From: Balneolia bacterium
GTDB lineage: Bacteria; Bacteroidota; Rhodothermia; Balneolales; Cyclonatronaceae
Reading direction: 5' to 3'
Assembly: GCA_003566395.1 (NCBI GenBank)
Contig: PXDL01000003.1
Span: 1 to 7,235 of the forward strand
DNA: 7,235 nt
The translations under genes and the position numbers were made by a program. The notes below the pieces were generated by a model. That model was not told the DNA's origin. It saw only the letters and a program-made list of their open reading frames with translations, and ran no database searches. This document shows, piece by piece, positions 1 to 5,886 of the stretch (position 1 is the stretch's first letter; each line of letters starts with the position of its first letter).

Positions 1-1479
1 CTCGGAGCTGCTGTAGAAGCATCTTCGCGCGGTTACAAAACATTATTACTCGAAAAATTTGATTATGCCAAAGGCACATCAAGCCGCTCAACTAAACTGG
101 TGCATGGCGGGGTCCGCTATCTGCAGCAGGGTAACGTAAGCCTGGTTCTTGAAGCGCTTCGTGAGCGTGGCCTGATGATACAAAATGCACCGCACCTGTG
201 TCGGAATCAGGCTTTTATTGTTCCCAATTACGACTGGTGGGGCGGCCCCTTTTATGGAGTAGGCCTCAAAGTCTATGATATGCTTGCCGGAAAACTGGGA
301 CTCGGACCCTCCAAAATTCTCTCACGCGACGAAACCATGAAACGTATCCCTACCATAGAACCTCAGGGGCTGCGCGGCGGAGTTATCTATTATGACGGTC
401 AGTTTGATGATTCGAGGCTGGCGGTGAATCTTGCCCAGACGGCTCATGAGCAGGGTGGATTTCCGGTTAATTATATGAGTGTTAACGGGCTTATAAAATC
501 CAAGGAAGGAATGGTAACCGGGGTTAAAGCTACCGATACCATCAATAACGAGGATTTCGAAATAAACGCGCGGGTAGTGGTTAACGCCACCGGCGTGTTT
601 ACCGATTCCGTACTCAAAATGGACAACCCGGAATCCAAACCGATGATTAAGCCCAGCCAGGGTATTCACATCGTTCTGGATAAAGAATTTCTGCCGGGCG
701 AATCTGCAATTATGGTACCGCAGACCGATGACGGCCGGGTGCTGTTTGCCGTTCCGTGGCATGATAAAGTGGTTGTGGGCACCACCGATACCGCAGTTGA
801 TCAACCGGATTACGAGCCCAAAGCCTTCGATGAAGAAATTAACTTTGTGATGACCCATGCGGCTCGCTACCTCACCCAGGATCCGAAAAAAGAGGACGTT
901 CGCAGCGTATTTGCGGGATTGCGTCCACTGGTAAAACCACAGGATGACAAAGGTACATCTGCCATTTCAAGAGACCATACCCTGTTGGTCTCCGAATCCG
1001 GGCTGGTAACGATTACAGGTGGTAAATGGACAACCTATCGCAAAATGGGTCAAGACACGATAGATCAGGCATCTATTGTCGCAGGTCTCGAAAACCGGGA
1101 TTGCATAACGGAAAACATGCGCATCCACGGCTGGCTTAAGAATGCGGACAAAACGGACCCGCTGCACCTCTATGGATCCGACGCTCCATCAATCCGCAAA
1201 CTCTGTAAAGAAAACAGAGATTTGGAAAAGCCTCTTCACAAAGACTTGCCTTACATAAAGGCGGAAGTAGTATGGGGTGCCAGAAACGAAATGGCAATGA
1301 CTGTAGAAGATTCATTGTCCCGCAGAACACGGGCATTGCTGCTCAACGCCAAAGCAAGTATCGAAGCCGCTCCGGAAGTAGCGCGCTTGCTTGCTGAAGA
1401 ATTGGGATATGATGAGGCCTGGCAAAAAAAGCAGGTGGATACCTATACCAAACTTGCAGAGGGGTACACACTTACTTAA
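1..1479 (+). CDS. glpD: Aerobic glycerol-3-phosphate dehydrogenase (FAD-dependent), 5'-partial
   Basis: This enzyme oxidises sn-glycerol-3-phosphate to dihydroxyacetone phosphate and passes electrons through FAD to the respiratory quinone pool; the family acts at the inner face of the cytoplasmic membrane. The reading frame is open from base 1, so 492 residues are visible. By alignment from memory with E. coli GlpD, about 15 N-terminal residues, including the FAD-binding GGGxxG motif, lie upstream. Visible residues 25-40 carry the family signature GTSSRSTK...HGGVRY, with the Arg-Tyr pair (R39, Y40) that lies near substrate in E. coli GlpD. RPL (R308), SRD (R324) and GGKWTTYR (K342) match the other substrate-pocket motifs. 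Residues from about 375 onward form the helical C-terminal DAO_C domain. The internal GTG at 100 is not the start, because conserved sequence precedes it in frame. glpF follows after 180 bases. Identification is secure; no frameshift is seen. Confidence 0.96.
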   Translation, partial: LGAAVEASSRGYKTLLLEKFDYAKGTSSRSTKLVHGGVRYLQQGNVSLVLEALRERGLMIQNAPHLCRNQAFIVPNYDWWGGPFYGVGLKVYDMLAGKLGLGPSKILSRDETMKRIPTIEPQGLRGGVIYYDGQFDDSRLAVNLAQTAHEQGGFPVNYMSVNGLIKSKEGMVTGVKATDTINNEDFEINARVVVNATGVFTDSVLKMDNPESKPMIKPSQGIHIVLDKEFLPGESAIMVPQTDDGRVLFAVPWHDKVVVGTTDTAVDQPDYEPKAFDEEINFVMTHAARYLTQDPKKEDVRSVFAGLRPLVKPQDDKGTSAISRDHTLLVSESGLVTITGGKWTTYRKMGQDTIDQASIVAGLENRDCITENMRIHGWLKNADKTDPLHLYGSDAPSIRKLCKENRDLEKPLHKDLPYIKAEVVWGARNEMAMTVEDSLSRRTRALLLNAKASIEAAPEVARLLAEELGYDEAWQKKQVDTYTKLAEGYTLT

Positions 1480-1659
1480 TACAGGCCTCATCTTCTTACA
1501 TGCAGATGAAAAGGTAACACCTGAAAAAACAAACAAATGTGCCCTCGGCGGTTCGGGCGGAGCAGGTTCTTTTTTTGAAGAATCCACCAGGGTTTTACCC
1601 GATTCTGCCGTAGGTACAACATCACTTAAAACAATCAATAACTAAAGGAGATTCATATT
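1480..1659 (+). other. Gene-free gap between glpD and glpF with several small inverted repeats
   Basis: No convincing gene lies here. Several potential RNA stems are visible: TCATCT (1488-1493) with AGATGA (1504-1509); ACCTG (1519-1523) with CAGGT (1563-1567), enclosing GCCC (1541-1544) with GGGC (1555-1558); and GAATC (1580-1584) with GATTC (1601-1605), enclosing GGGT/ACCC (1590-1600). A run of seven T (1570-1576) follows the second structure. It could act as a weak terminator or attenuator between glpD and glpF, but the stem is only 5 bp over a long interior. I do not recognise a known riboswitch class. The structures are seen in the sequence; any function is inference. Confidence 0.3.
1644..1650 (+). 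promoter_or_regulatory. Ribosome binding site of glpF
   Basis: AAAGGAG lies 9 bases before the ATG at 1660. This is a near-consensus Shine-Dalgarno sequence at good spacing and it fixes the glpF start. It stands out because the porin and dhaL in the same window have none. Confidence 0.85.
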
Positions 1660-2439
1660 ATGAGTCCTTTTCTTGGTGAAATTATCGGTACCGCGATTCT
1701 CATCCTGTTGGGAAACGGCGTTGTTGCCAACGTTGTACTGAATAAAACAAAAGGCAACAACAGCGGGTGGATTGTGATAACATGGGGCTGGGGTATCGCG
1801 GTTTTTACAGCCGTATTTTGTATGGGGCATTTTAGTGGCGCTCATATTAATCCGGCAGTAACCGTAGGATTGGCCACAGCCGGGATGTTCGACTGGAATA
1901 TGGTTGCGCCTTACATCGGTGCACAAATGCTCGGCGCGTTTATCGGCGCGGTTCTGGTATGGCTTGCTTATAAAGATCATTTCGCGGCTACTGAAGACGG
2001 CGGTGCTAAACTGGCGGTTCATTGTACGGCACCTGAAATCAGGAATTACGGTTCAAATCTTACAACAGAGGCAATCGGTACCATTATGCTTGTTTTTGGT
2101 GTGTTCTATCTCGGTTCCGGTTTCCCCATGGGTCTGTTCGAAATAAATAACGGCGAAATGCTAACCCCGATTATGATAGACGGAGTGGAAGTAGGGCTTG
2201 GCCTCGGGCCTTTAACTGCCCTGCCTGTTGGGCTGTTGGTACTTGGAATCGGTCTTTCGCTCGGTGGACCAACAGGCTATGCCATTAACCCGGCTCGTGA
2301 CCTTGGTCCGCGCATCGCCCATGCCGTTCTGCCCATACCCAACAAAGGCAGCAACGACTGGGGATACTCCTGGGTGCCTGTGGTAGGCCCGATAATCGGT
2401 GCCGTTATTGCCGCGCTCATTTACATGGCGATTATGTAA
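1660..2439 (+). CDS. glpF: Glycerol facilitator / aquaglyceroporin (MIP family)
   Basis: This is an inner-membrane channel that lets glycerol and similar small polyols diffuse into the cell. The protein has 259 residues, somewhat shorter than E. coli GlpF (281). Six hydrophobic segments are visible, near residues 4-24, 38-56, 82-104, 133-155, 185-205 and 237-258. The two half-helix NPA boxes are intact: HINPAV (NPA 64-66) and AINPARD (NPA 210-212). The Asp after NPAR (D214) is the usual mark of glycerol-conducting members as opposed to water-only aquaporins. By alignment the selectivity filter would be W44, Y207 and R213, against Trp/Phe/Arg in E. coli GlpF. The start follows a strong ribosome binding site. 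Placed after glpD and before a porin, it most likely supplies glycerol for this pathway. Transport of urea, DHA or glyceraldehyde is also possible. Confidence 0.95.
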   Translation: MSPFLGEIIGTAILILLGNGVVANVVLNKTKGNNSGWIVITWGWGIAVFTAVFCMGHFSGAHINPAVTVGLATAGMFDWNMVAPYIGAQMLGAFIGAVLVWLAYKDHFAATEDGGAKLAVHCTAPEIRNYGSNLTTEAIGTIMLVFGVFYLGSGFPMGLFEINNGEMLTPIMIDGVEVGLGLGPLTALPVGLLVLGIGLSLGGPTGYAINPARDLGPRIAHAVLPIPNKGSNDWGYSWVPVVGPIIGAVIAALIYMAIM

Positions 2440-2475
2440 CAAAAAAGATGAAAGATTGACAACGCATGGAAAGCC

Positions 2476-2514
2476 GGCCAAGCGGGCCTTTGATTAGTGC
2501 CCGCTTGTAAGGCC
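2476..2514 (+). other. GC-rich hairpin between glpF and the porin gene
   Basis: AAGCGGGC (2480-2487) pairs perfectly with GCCCGCTT (2499-2506) across an 11-base loop. GGCC on the left (2476-2479) can extend the stem to GGCC at 2511-2514, with GTAA bulged out. No T run follows, so this does not look like a standard intrinsic terminator. It may instead protect the 3' end of the glpF message or mark a processing site upstream of the porin. The structure is visible; its role is inferred. Confidence 0.45.
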
Positions 2515-2549
2515 TTCACAAAAAACACCATTAATAGACAGTGAAAATT

Positions 2550-3713
2550 ATGAAATCTGTTAAAACACTTACCGTAACTCTGGCCTCCGTATTCCTACTA
2601 TTATTAGGAACAGGAATTCAAACGGCTTCGGCTCAGGGTGCCTCATTTGAATCAGATACAGGCTGGAATTTTAGCGCAACAGGTGCACTTCCGGTATTTA
2701 TGGTTTTTTCCAACCATGAAGACTTCAGTGCGGATGGTGACGATCAGTTTGCCACCCGCGTGATGTCCGGATTTAATCCTGGGAACATCACCTTTAATAT
2801 TGCCGCCCCTTCCCAAAACGGAATATCTGTTTCGGCTCATTTCCAAATTAACCATCACCTGCACGGACCAAGTGTTCAGAATGCGGGCTTGTTTGAAGGC
2901 CGTGTAGCCGATATCGCTATTTCCGGTGACTTCGGTACCTTTAACGTGGGTAAAGGCTTCGGTATCTACAACAGTATTGCTATCGGTGATGCAGGAAGCG
3001 GAATGGGAGTGGGACGATTCGCCGGCCCGGATGCCGCCAATGCCACGCTCGGACGTATCGGCTCAGGTTATACTTATGCAAATTTTAACCCCCGTGTTAC
3101 CTACACAACACCCGACCTCGGTGGGTTTACGTTTAAGGCCGGTCTGATTAATCCTGAAAAGCCCGACGGAGCTTCCTCCGGGGTAGAAACCTCGTTCGCC
3201 CGCCTGGAAGCACAGGCCGATTACCTCGCTACGTTTGAGGGTGGTTCTGCACAGCTTTGGCTCGGCGGAATGTACCAGAATGTGAACGTAGTAGCAGATG
3301 ATTTCGACTATGATATTAACGGATGGGATACCGGCCTGAAATTCGTATTCGGCGGCTTTGGTCTTACAGGAGCATTTTCTCAAACTACAGGTGTGGGCGC
3401 AGACGGCCTGATCGGACTCAACCTGATCGGCAGCGGACTCGCCCAAGCTGAAGTGGAAGCCACCCAGTGGTATGCCGAAGGTACCTACGATTTTGGACGG
3501 TTCCTGCTCGGTGCAAGCTATGGGGAAGGCTCCCAGGATGCGGCTCAAACCGTGCTGGGAAGTTCTCCCGACATCACCAACGAACTTCTGATGGTCTTCT
3601 TCCGGTTAGGCGTTACCGAACAGCTTACGCTTATGGGCGAATTCCAAACCTTTGCCTCCGATGCTCAGGCAGACTATATCGCCGGAATTCTTGGGATGCA
3701 GTTTAACTTCTGA
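2550..3713 (+). CDS. Outer-membrane porin-like beta-barrel protein
   Basis: The 387-residue protein starts with a clear signal peptide: basic residues K2 and K5, a hydrophobic core at about 7-23, and a likely signal peptidase I site after A-S-A (residue 28). The mature part is Gly/aromatic-rich with alternating hydrophobic pattern, contains no cysteine, is strongly acidic, and ends in Phe, the typical signal for outer-membrane barrel assembly. Segments at about 128-143 (GTFNVGKGFGIYN) and 179-198 (FNPRVTYTTPDLGGF) resemble strands of the general bacterial porin superfamily, with a Gly/Ala-rich stretch between them that could be a constriction loop. I chose ATG 2550 over the in-frame GTG at 2541 because it begins the signal peptide cleanly; no Shine-Dalgarno sequence precedes either. 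Lying between glpF and the dha genes, it may admit glycerol or DHA, but its substrate cannot be read from sequence. A strong terminator follows. Confidence 0.85.
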   Translation: MKSVKTLTVTLASVFLLLLGTGIQTASAQGASFESDTGWNFSATGALPVFMVFSNHEDFSADGDDQFATRVMSGFNPGNITFNIAAPSQNGISVSAHFQINHHLHGPSVQNAGLFEGRVADIAISGDFGTFNVGKGFGIYNSIAIGDAGSGMGVGRFAGPDAANATLGRIGSGYTYANFNPRVTYTTPDLGGFTFKAGLINPEKPDGASSGVETSFARLEAQADYLATFEGGSAQLWLGGMYQNVNVVADDFDYDINGWDTGLKFVFGGFGLTGAFSQTTGVGADGLIGLNLIGSGLAQAEVEATQWYAEGTYDFGRFLLGASYGEGSQDAAQTVLGSSPDITNELLMVFFRLGVTEQLTLMGEFQTFASDAQADYIAGILGMQFNF

Positions 3714-3752
3714 TGCAAAGCTGAAAAACCTGCCAATTTAAACGTATGGTCG

Positions 3753-3793
3753 AAAAAGGTTCCTGTGGTTTTGCTGCTATGGGAACCTTTTTT
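3753..3793 (+). terminator. Rho-independent terminator after the porin gene
   Basis: AAAAAGGTTCC (3753-3763) and GGAACCTTTTT (3782-3792) form a perfect 11-bp inverted repeat with an 18-base loop, and six T (3788-3793) end the structure. It begins 40 bases after the porin stop codon. It probably ends the glpD-glpF-porin transcript and separates it from dhaKLM. The A and T flanks are complementary, so partial activity on the opposite strand is possible, though no - strand gene is seen there. Confidence 0.85.
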
Positions 3794-4030
3794 GTTATAC
3801 TAACAGAAGACTTTGATAAATCCGTAATGTTTGTCCGTGTTAATCGCCGGAGCAAAAAAACGCAGCCCACCGAAGCTTCGGGATGTGTGGATCTCATTTT
3901 TTGTGATAAGGCGGAAGATCGACAAAGGAACGGTTTTGCAAAGCCTTCCCATGATACACCGAATAACGGAATCTGATGTAAACGCAATGAGTGCCGAGCA
4001 TCAATGCCCCGACTAACTAACCGCAAAATT
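3794..4030 (+). other. Probable untranslated leader and promoter region of dhaK
   Basis: This gap should contain the dhaK promoter if the terminator before it is efficient. No convincing sigma-70 or Bacteroidota-type (TTTG...TAnnTTTG) promoter can be picked by eye; TAATGTTTG at 3825-3833 is a near miss, with one base too many. A 12-base palindrome, CCGAAGCTTCGG (3870-3881), lies inside a weak CCAC/GTGG stem (3867-3890) and is followed by six T (3897-3902), like a poor terminator or attenuator. A second hairpin at 3927-3949 pairs GGAA with TTCC and GGTTT with AAGCC-type bases (one G-U pair, one bulged C). Short open frames here lack start signals and are not reported as genes. Confidence 0.35.
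3867..3902 (+). terminator. Weak terminator- or attenuator-like hairpin upstream of dhaK
   Basis: CCAC (3867-3870) can pair with GTGG (3887-3890) around the palindromic core CGAAGCTTCG, and T6 follows at 3897-3902. The stem is interrupted and the T run is six bases away, so this is much weaker than the terminator at 3753-3793. It could be a second terminator for read-through, an attenuator in the dhaK leader, or a palindromic operator. Nothing in the sequence decides between these. Confidence 0.25.
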
Positions 4031-4035
4031 AGGAG
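4031..4035 (+). promoter_or_regulatory. Ribosome binding site that fixes the dhaK start
   Basis: AGGAG ends directly before an ATG at 4036 and lies 9 bases before the ATG at 4045. A ribosome cannot normally use an ATG that touches the Shine-Dalgarno sequence, so 4045 is the likely start. That choice gives MKKLIN, which matches the known N-terminus of E. coli DhaK. Confidence 0.85.
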
Positions 4036-4044
4036 ATGAACAGA

Positions 4045-5118
4045 ATGAAAAAACTGATTAATAAACCCGATGATGTAATTCGTGAACAACTTGAAGGCAT
4101 GCAGGCCGCCCACGCCGACCTTCTTAAGGTGAATTATGAGCCGTTTTATATTACACGAGCCGGCGGCCCTGTAAAGGGAAAAGTTGCCCTTGTTTCAGGA
4201 GGCGGCAGCGGGCATGAGCCCATGCACGGAGGCTTCGTAGGCCACGGAATGCTTCATGCCGCCTGTCCCGGTGAAGTATTTACCTCCCCCACTCCCGATC
4301 AGATGCACGAAGCAGCCAAAGCGGCCGACGGAGGTGCGGGTGTGCTCAACATCGTTAAAAACTATACCGGTGATGTGATGAATTTCGAAATGGCCGCCGA
4401 GCTTGCAATGGCCGACGGCATCAAAGTACAGAATATCGTGATAGACGATGATATTGCCGTTAAAGACAGCCTCTACACGGCCGGAAGGCGCGGGGTCGGT
4501 TCTACTGTACTGATTGAAAAGATCTGCGGTGCCGCATCAGAAAAAGGGTACGACCTGGAAAAACTATCCGCACTTTGCCGTACCCTTAATCAAAACGGAC
4601 GAAGCATGGGCATGGCCCTGACTTCCTGTATCACTCCGGGTAATGGTGAGCCGAGTTTTGAAATCGGTGACGACGAGATGGAAATCGGAATCGGTATTCA
4701 CGGTGAGCCGGGCATCAAACGGGATAAAATAAAATCGGTGGATGAAATCACCGAAATGATGACGGTTTCCATTATCGAAGACAAGCCTTACACCCGTAAA
4801 CTGAAAGAGTGGGATTTCGGCAAAAACGAATGGGTGGAACGGGAACTCACCGACGAACCTCTCAAAAAAGGCGATAAAGTGATTGCTTTCGTGAATAGCA
4901 TGGGCGGAACGCCGGTTTCCGAACTCTATGGAGTTTATCGTAAAATGGCACAGATAACCGATAAATTCGGGCTTAAAATTGTACGGAATTTGATCGGACC
5001 GTATATCACCTCTCTTGAAATGCAGGGCTGTTCCATCACCCTGATGAAAGTGGATGATGAAATGATTAAACTTTGGGATGCTCCGGTGTACACACCCGGG
5101 TTGAAGTGGGGTAAGTAA
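4045..5118 (+). CDS. dhaK: PEP-dependent dihydroxyacetone kinase, DHA-binding subunit DhaK
   Basis: DhaK binds dihydroxyacetone covalently and presents it for phosphorylation by DhaL, giving DHAP in the cytoplasm. The protein has 357 residues, one more than E. coli DhaK. The key residues are present with a +1 offset: H57 in GGGSGHEP, D110 in NYTGD, and H219 in GIHGEPG, the last being the His that forms the hemiaminal bond with DHA in the E. coli enzyme. VIDDD...KDSLYTAGRRG and the C-terminal ERNLIG-like and KVDDE...LWDAP...WGK motifs are also conserved (here RNLIGPY). It is a separate subunit rather than the 550-residue-plus fusion of ATP-dependent kinases, which agrees with the downstream dhaL and dhaM. 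The start at 4045 is chosen from ribosome-binding-site spacing and the family N-terminus. A hairpin separates it from dhaL. Confidence 0.96.
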   Translation: MKKLINKPDDVIREQLEGMQAAHADLLKVNYEPFYITRAGGPVKGKVALVSGGGSGHEPMHGGFVGHGMLHAACPGEVFTSPTPDQMHEAAKAADGGAGVLNIVKNYTGDVMNFEMAAELAMADGIKVQNIVIDDDIAVKDSLYTAGRRGVGSTVLIEKICGAASEKGYDLEKLSALCRTLNQNGRSMGMALTSCITPGNGEPSFEIGDDEMEIGIGIHGEPGIKRDKIKSVDEITEMMTVSIIEDKPYTRKLKEWDFGKNEWVERELTDEPLKKGDKVIAFVNSMGGTPVSELYGVYRKMAQITDKFGLKIVRNLIGPYITSLEMQGCSITLMKVDDEMIKLWDAPVYTPGLKWGK

Positions 5119-5145
5119 GCACCTAATAACAGATCAAATCACTGC

Positions 5146-5186
5146 ACATCCACCCTCCGGCTGCCTTCGGAGGGTGGATGTATTTT
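5146..5186 (+). terminator. Perfect 14-bp hairpin between dhaK and dhaL, possible partial terminator
   Basis: ACATCCACCCTCCG (5146-5159) and its exact reverse complement (5168-5181) enclose an 8-base loop. ATTTT follows at 5182-5186, a short and weak T tract. The stem is very stable, yet it lies inside what should be a dhaKLM operon. It may act as a partial terminator that lowers dhaL and dhaM expression relative to dhaK, or as a 3' stabiliser after cleavage. The stem is directly visible; its effect is inference. Confidence 0.6.
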
Positions 5187-5212
5187 AATCCTAACCCTCA
5201 TTTTTCTATGTT

Positions 5213-5839
5213 ATGTTAAAGAAGGATCACGTTTTATCCTGGATTAATCGCTGCTACGAAGTCCTTGAAGAAAACCGGCAGTATCTGACCAAACTGGACA
5301 CGGCTATCGGGGATGCCGATCATGGAAACAACATGCATCGCGGATTCAAAAAAGTACACATCCAGTTCGAAACCTTGCAGGATAAAGATATAGGCGCCAT
5401 TTTGAAATCGGTAGCAATGACCCTGATTTCATCGGTCGGCGGCGCATCCGGACCGTTGTACGGTACGTTTTTCCTTCAAATGGGAACCAAAGCCGGTTCG
5501 AAAGAGGAGCTTTCACCCAAGGAAGTTGCACAGATATGGCGGGCCGGGCTTGAAGGCGTCAAAATGAGAGGCAAGGCTGAACCCGGAGACAAAACTATGG
5601 TGGATGTCCTGACCCCGGTTGTGGAATCGCTTGAACGTGATGTTGAAGCAGGCAAATCTCTGGTAGAAGCCATCGATCAGGCTGTAGAGGCGGCTGAGAA
5701 AGGTGTGCAGGATACCATTCCTCTCATTGCCCGTAAAGGACGTGCGAGTTATCTCGGAGAGAGGAGTAAAGGGCATCAGGATCCCGGAGCTACATCGTCC
5801 AAACTCATCCTGCAAGCATTGCGCGATTCGCTGAGCTGA
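5213..5839 (+). CDS. dhaL: PEP-dependent dihydroxyacetone kinase, ADP-binding subunit DhaL
   Basis: DhaL holds a tightly bound ADP that DhaM phosphorylates to ATP; DhaL then transfers the phosphate to DHA bound on DhaK. The protein has 208 residues, close to the E. coli length of 210. The Mg-ADP site is intact: D29, D34 and D36 in LDTAIGDADHGNNM, matching Asp 30, 35 and 37 of E. coli. SSVGGASGPLYGTFF (nucleotide loop), RGKAEPGDKTM, ARKGRASYLGERS and GHQDPGATS follow in the family order. The start at 5213 aligns with the family N-terminus but has no Shine-Dalgarno sequence. A three-codon frame starting at ATG 5208 overlaps the start. The gene lies 94 bases after dhaK, with a strong hairpin between, and 47 bases before dhaM. 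Confidence 0.95.
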   Translation: MLKKDHVLSWINRCYEVLEENRQYLTKLDTAIGDADHGNNMHRGFKKVHIQFETLQDKDIGAILKSVAMTLISSVGGASGPLYGTFFLQMGTKAGSKEELSPKEVAQIWRAGLEGVKMRGKAEPGDKTMVDVLTPVVESLERDVEAGKSLVEAIDQAVEAAEKGVQDTIPLIARKGRASYLGERSKGHQDPGATSSKLILQALRDSLS

Positions 5840-5886
5840 ATTTACCGTACGCCCCTCCCCATTCATCCTAAAGGCACACCTAAAAT

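Noticed and set aside
1391..1645. An 84-residue open frame on the + strand, spanning the end of glpD and the gap after it
   Set aside because: It begins at a TTG inside glpD, has no ribosome binding site, overlaps glpD by about 90 bases and has low-complexity content that looks like translated non-coding sequence.
2541..2549. GTG at 2541 as the porin start
   Set aside because: It adds three residues before the signal peptide with no ribosome binding site; ATG 2550 is the simpler start.
3771..3801. Possible promoter: TTGCTG with TATACT, just before the dhaK leader
   Set aside because: The spacer is 19 bases and the -35 match is poor, and both elements lie within or against the terminator hairpin, so the match is likely chance.
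3746..3976. A 76-residue open frame on the + strand between the porin and dhaK
   Set aside because: It reads straight through the strong terminator at 3753-3793, lacks a ribosome binding site and resembles no known protein.
4036..4044. ATG at 4036 as the dhaK start
   Set aside because: It directly abuts the AGGAG ribosome binding site; ATG 4045 has proper spacing and gives the family N-terminus.
3703..4113. A 136-residue open frame on the - strand across the gap before dhaK
   Set aside because: It overlaps the ends of both the porin and dhaK, spans the terminator and has no recognisable start signal or domain; most likely chance.
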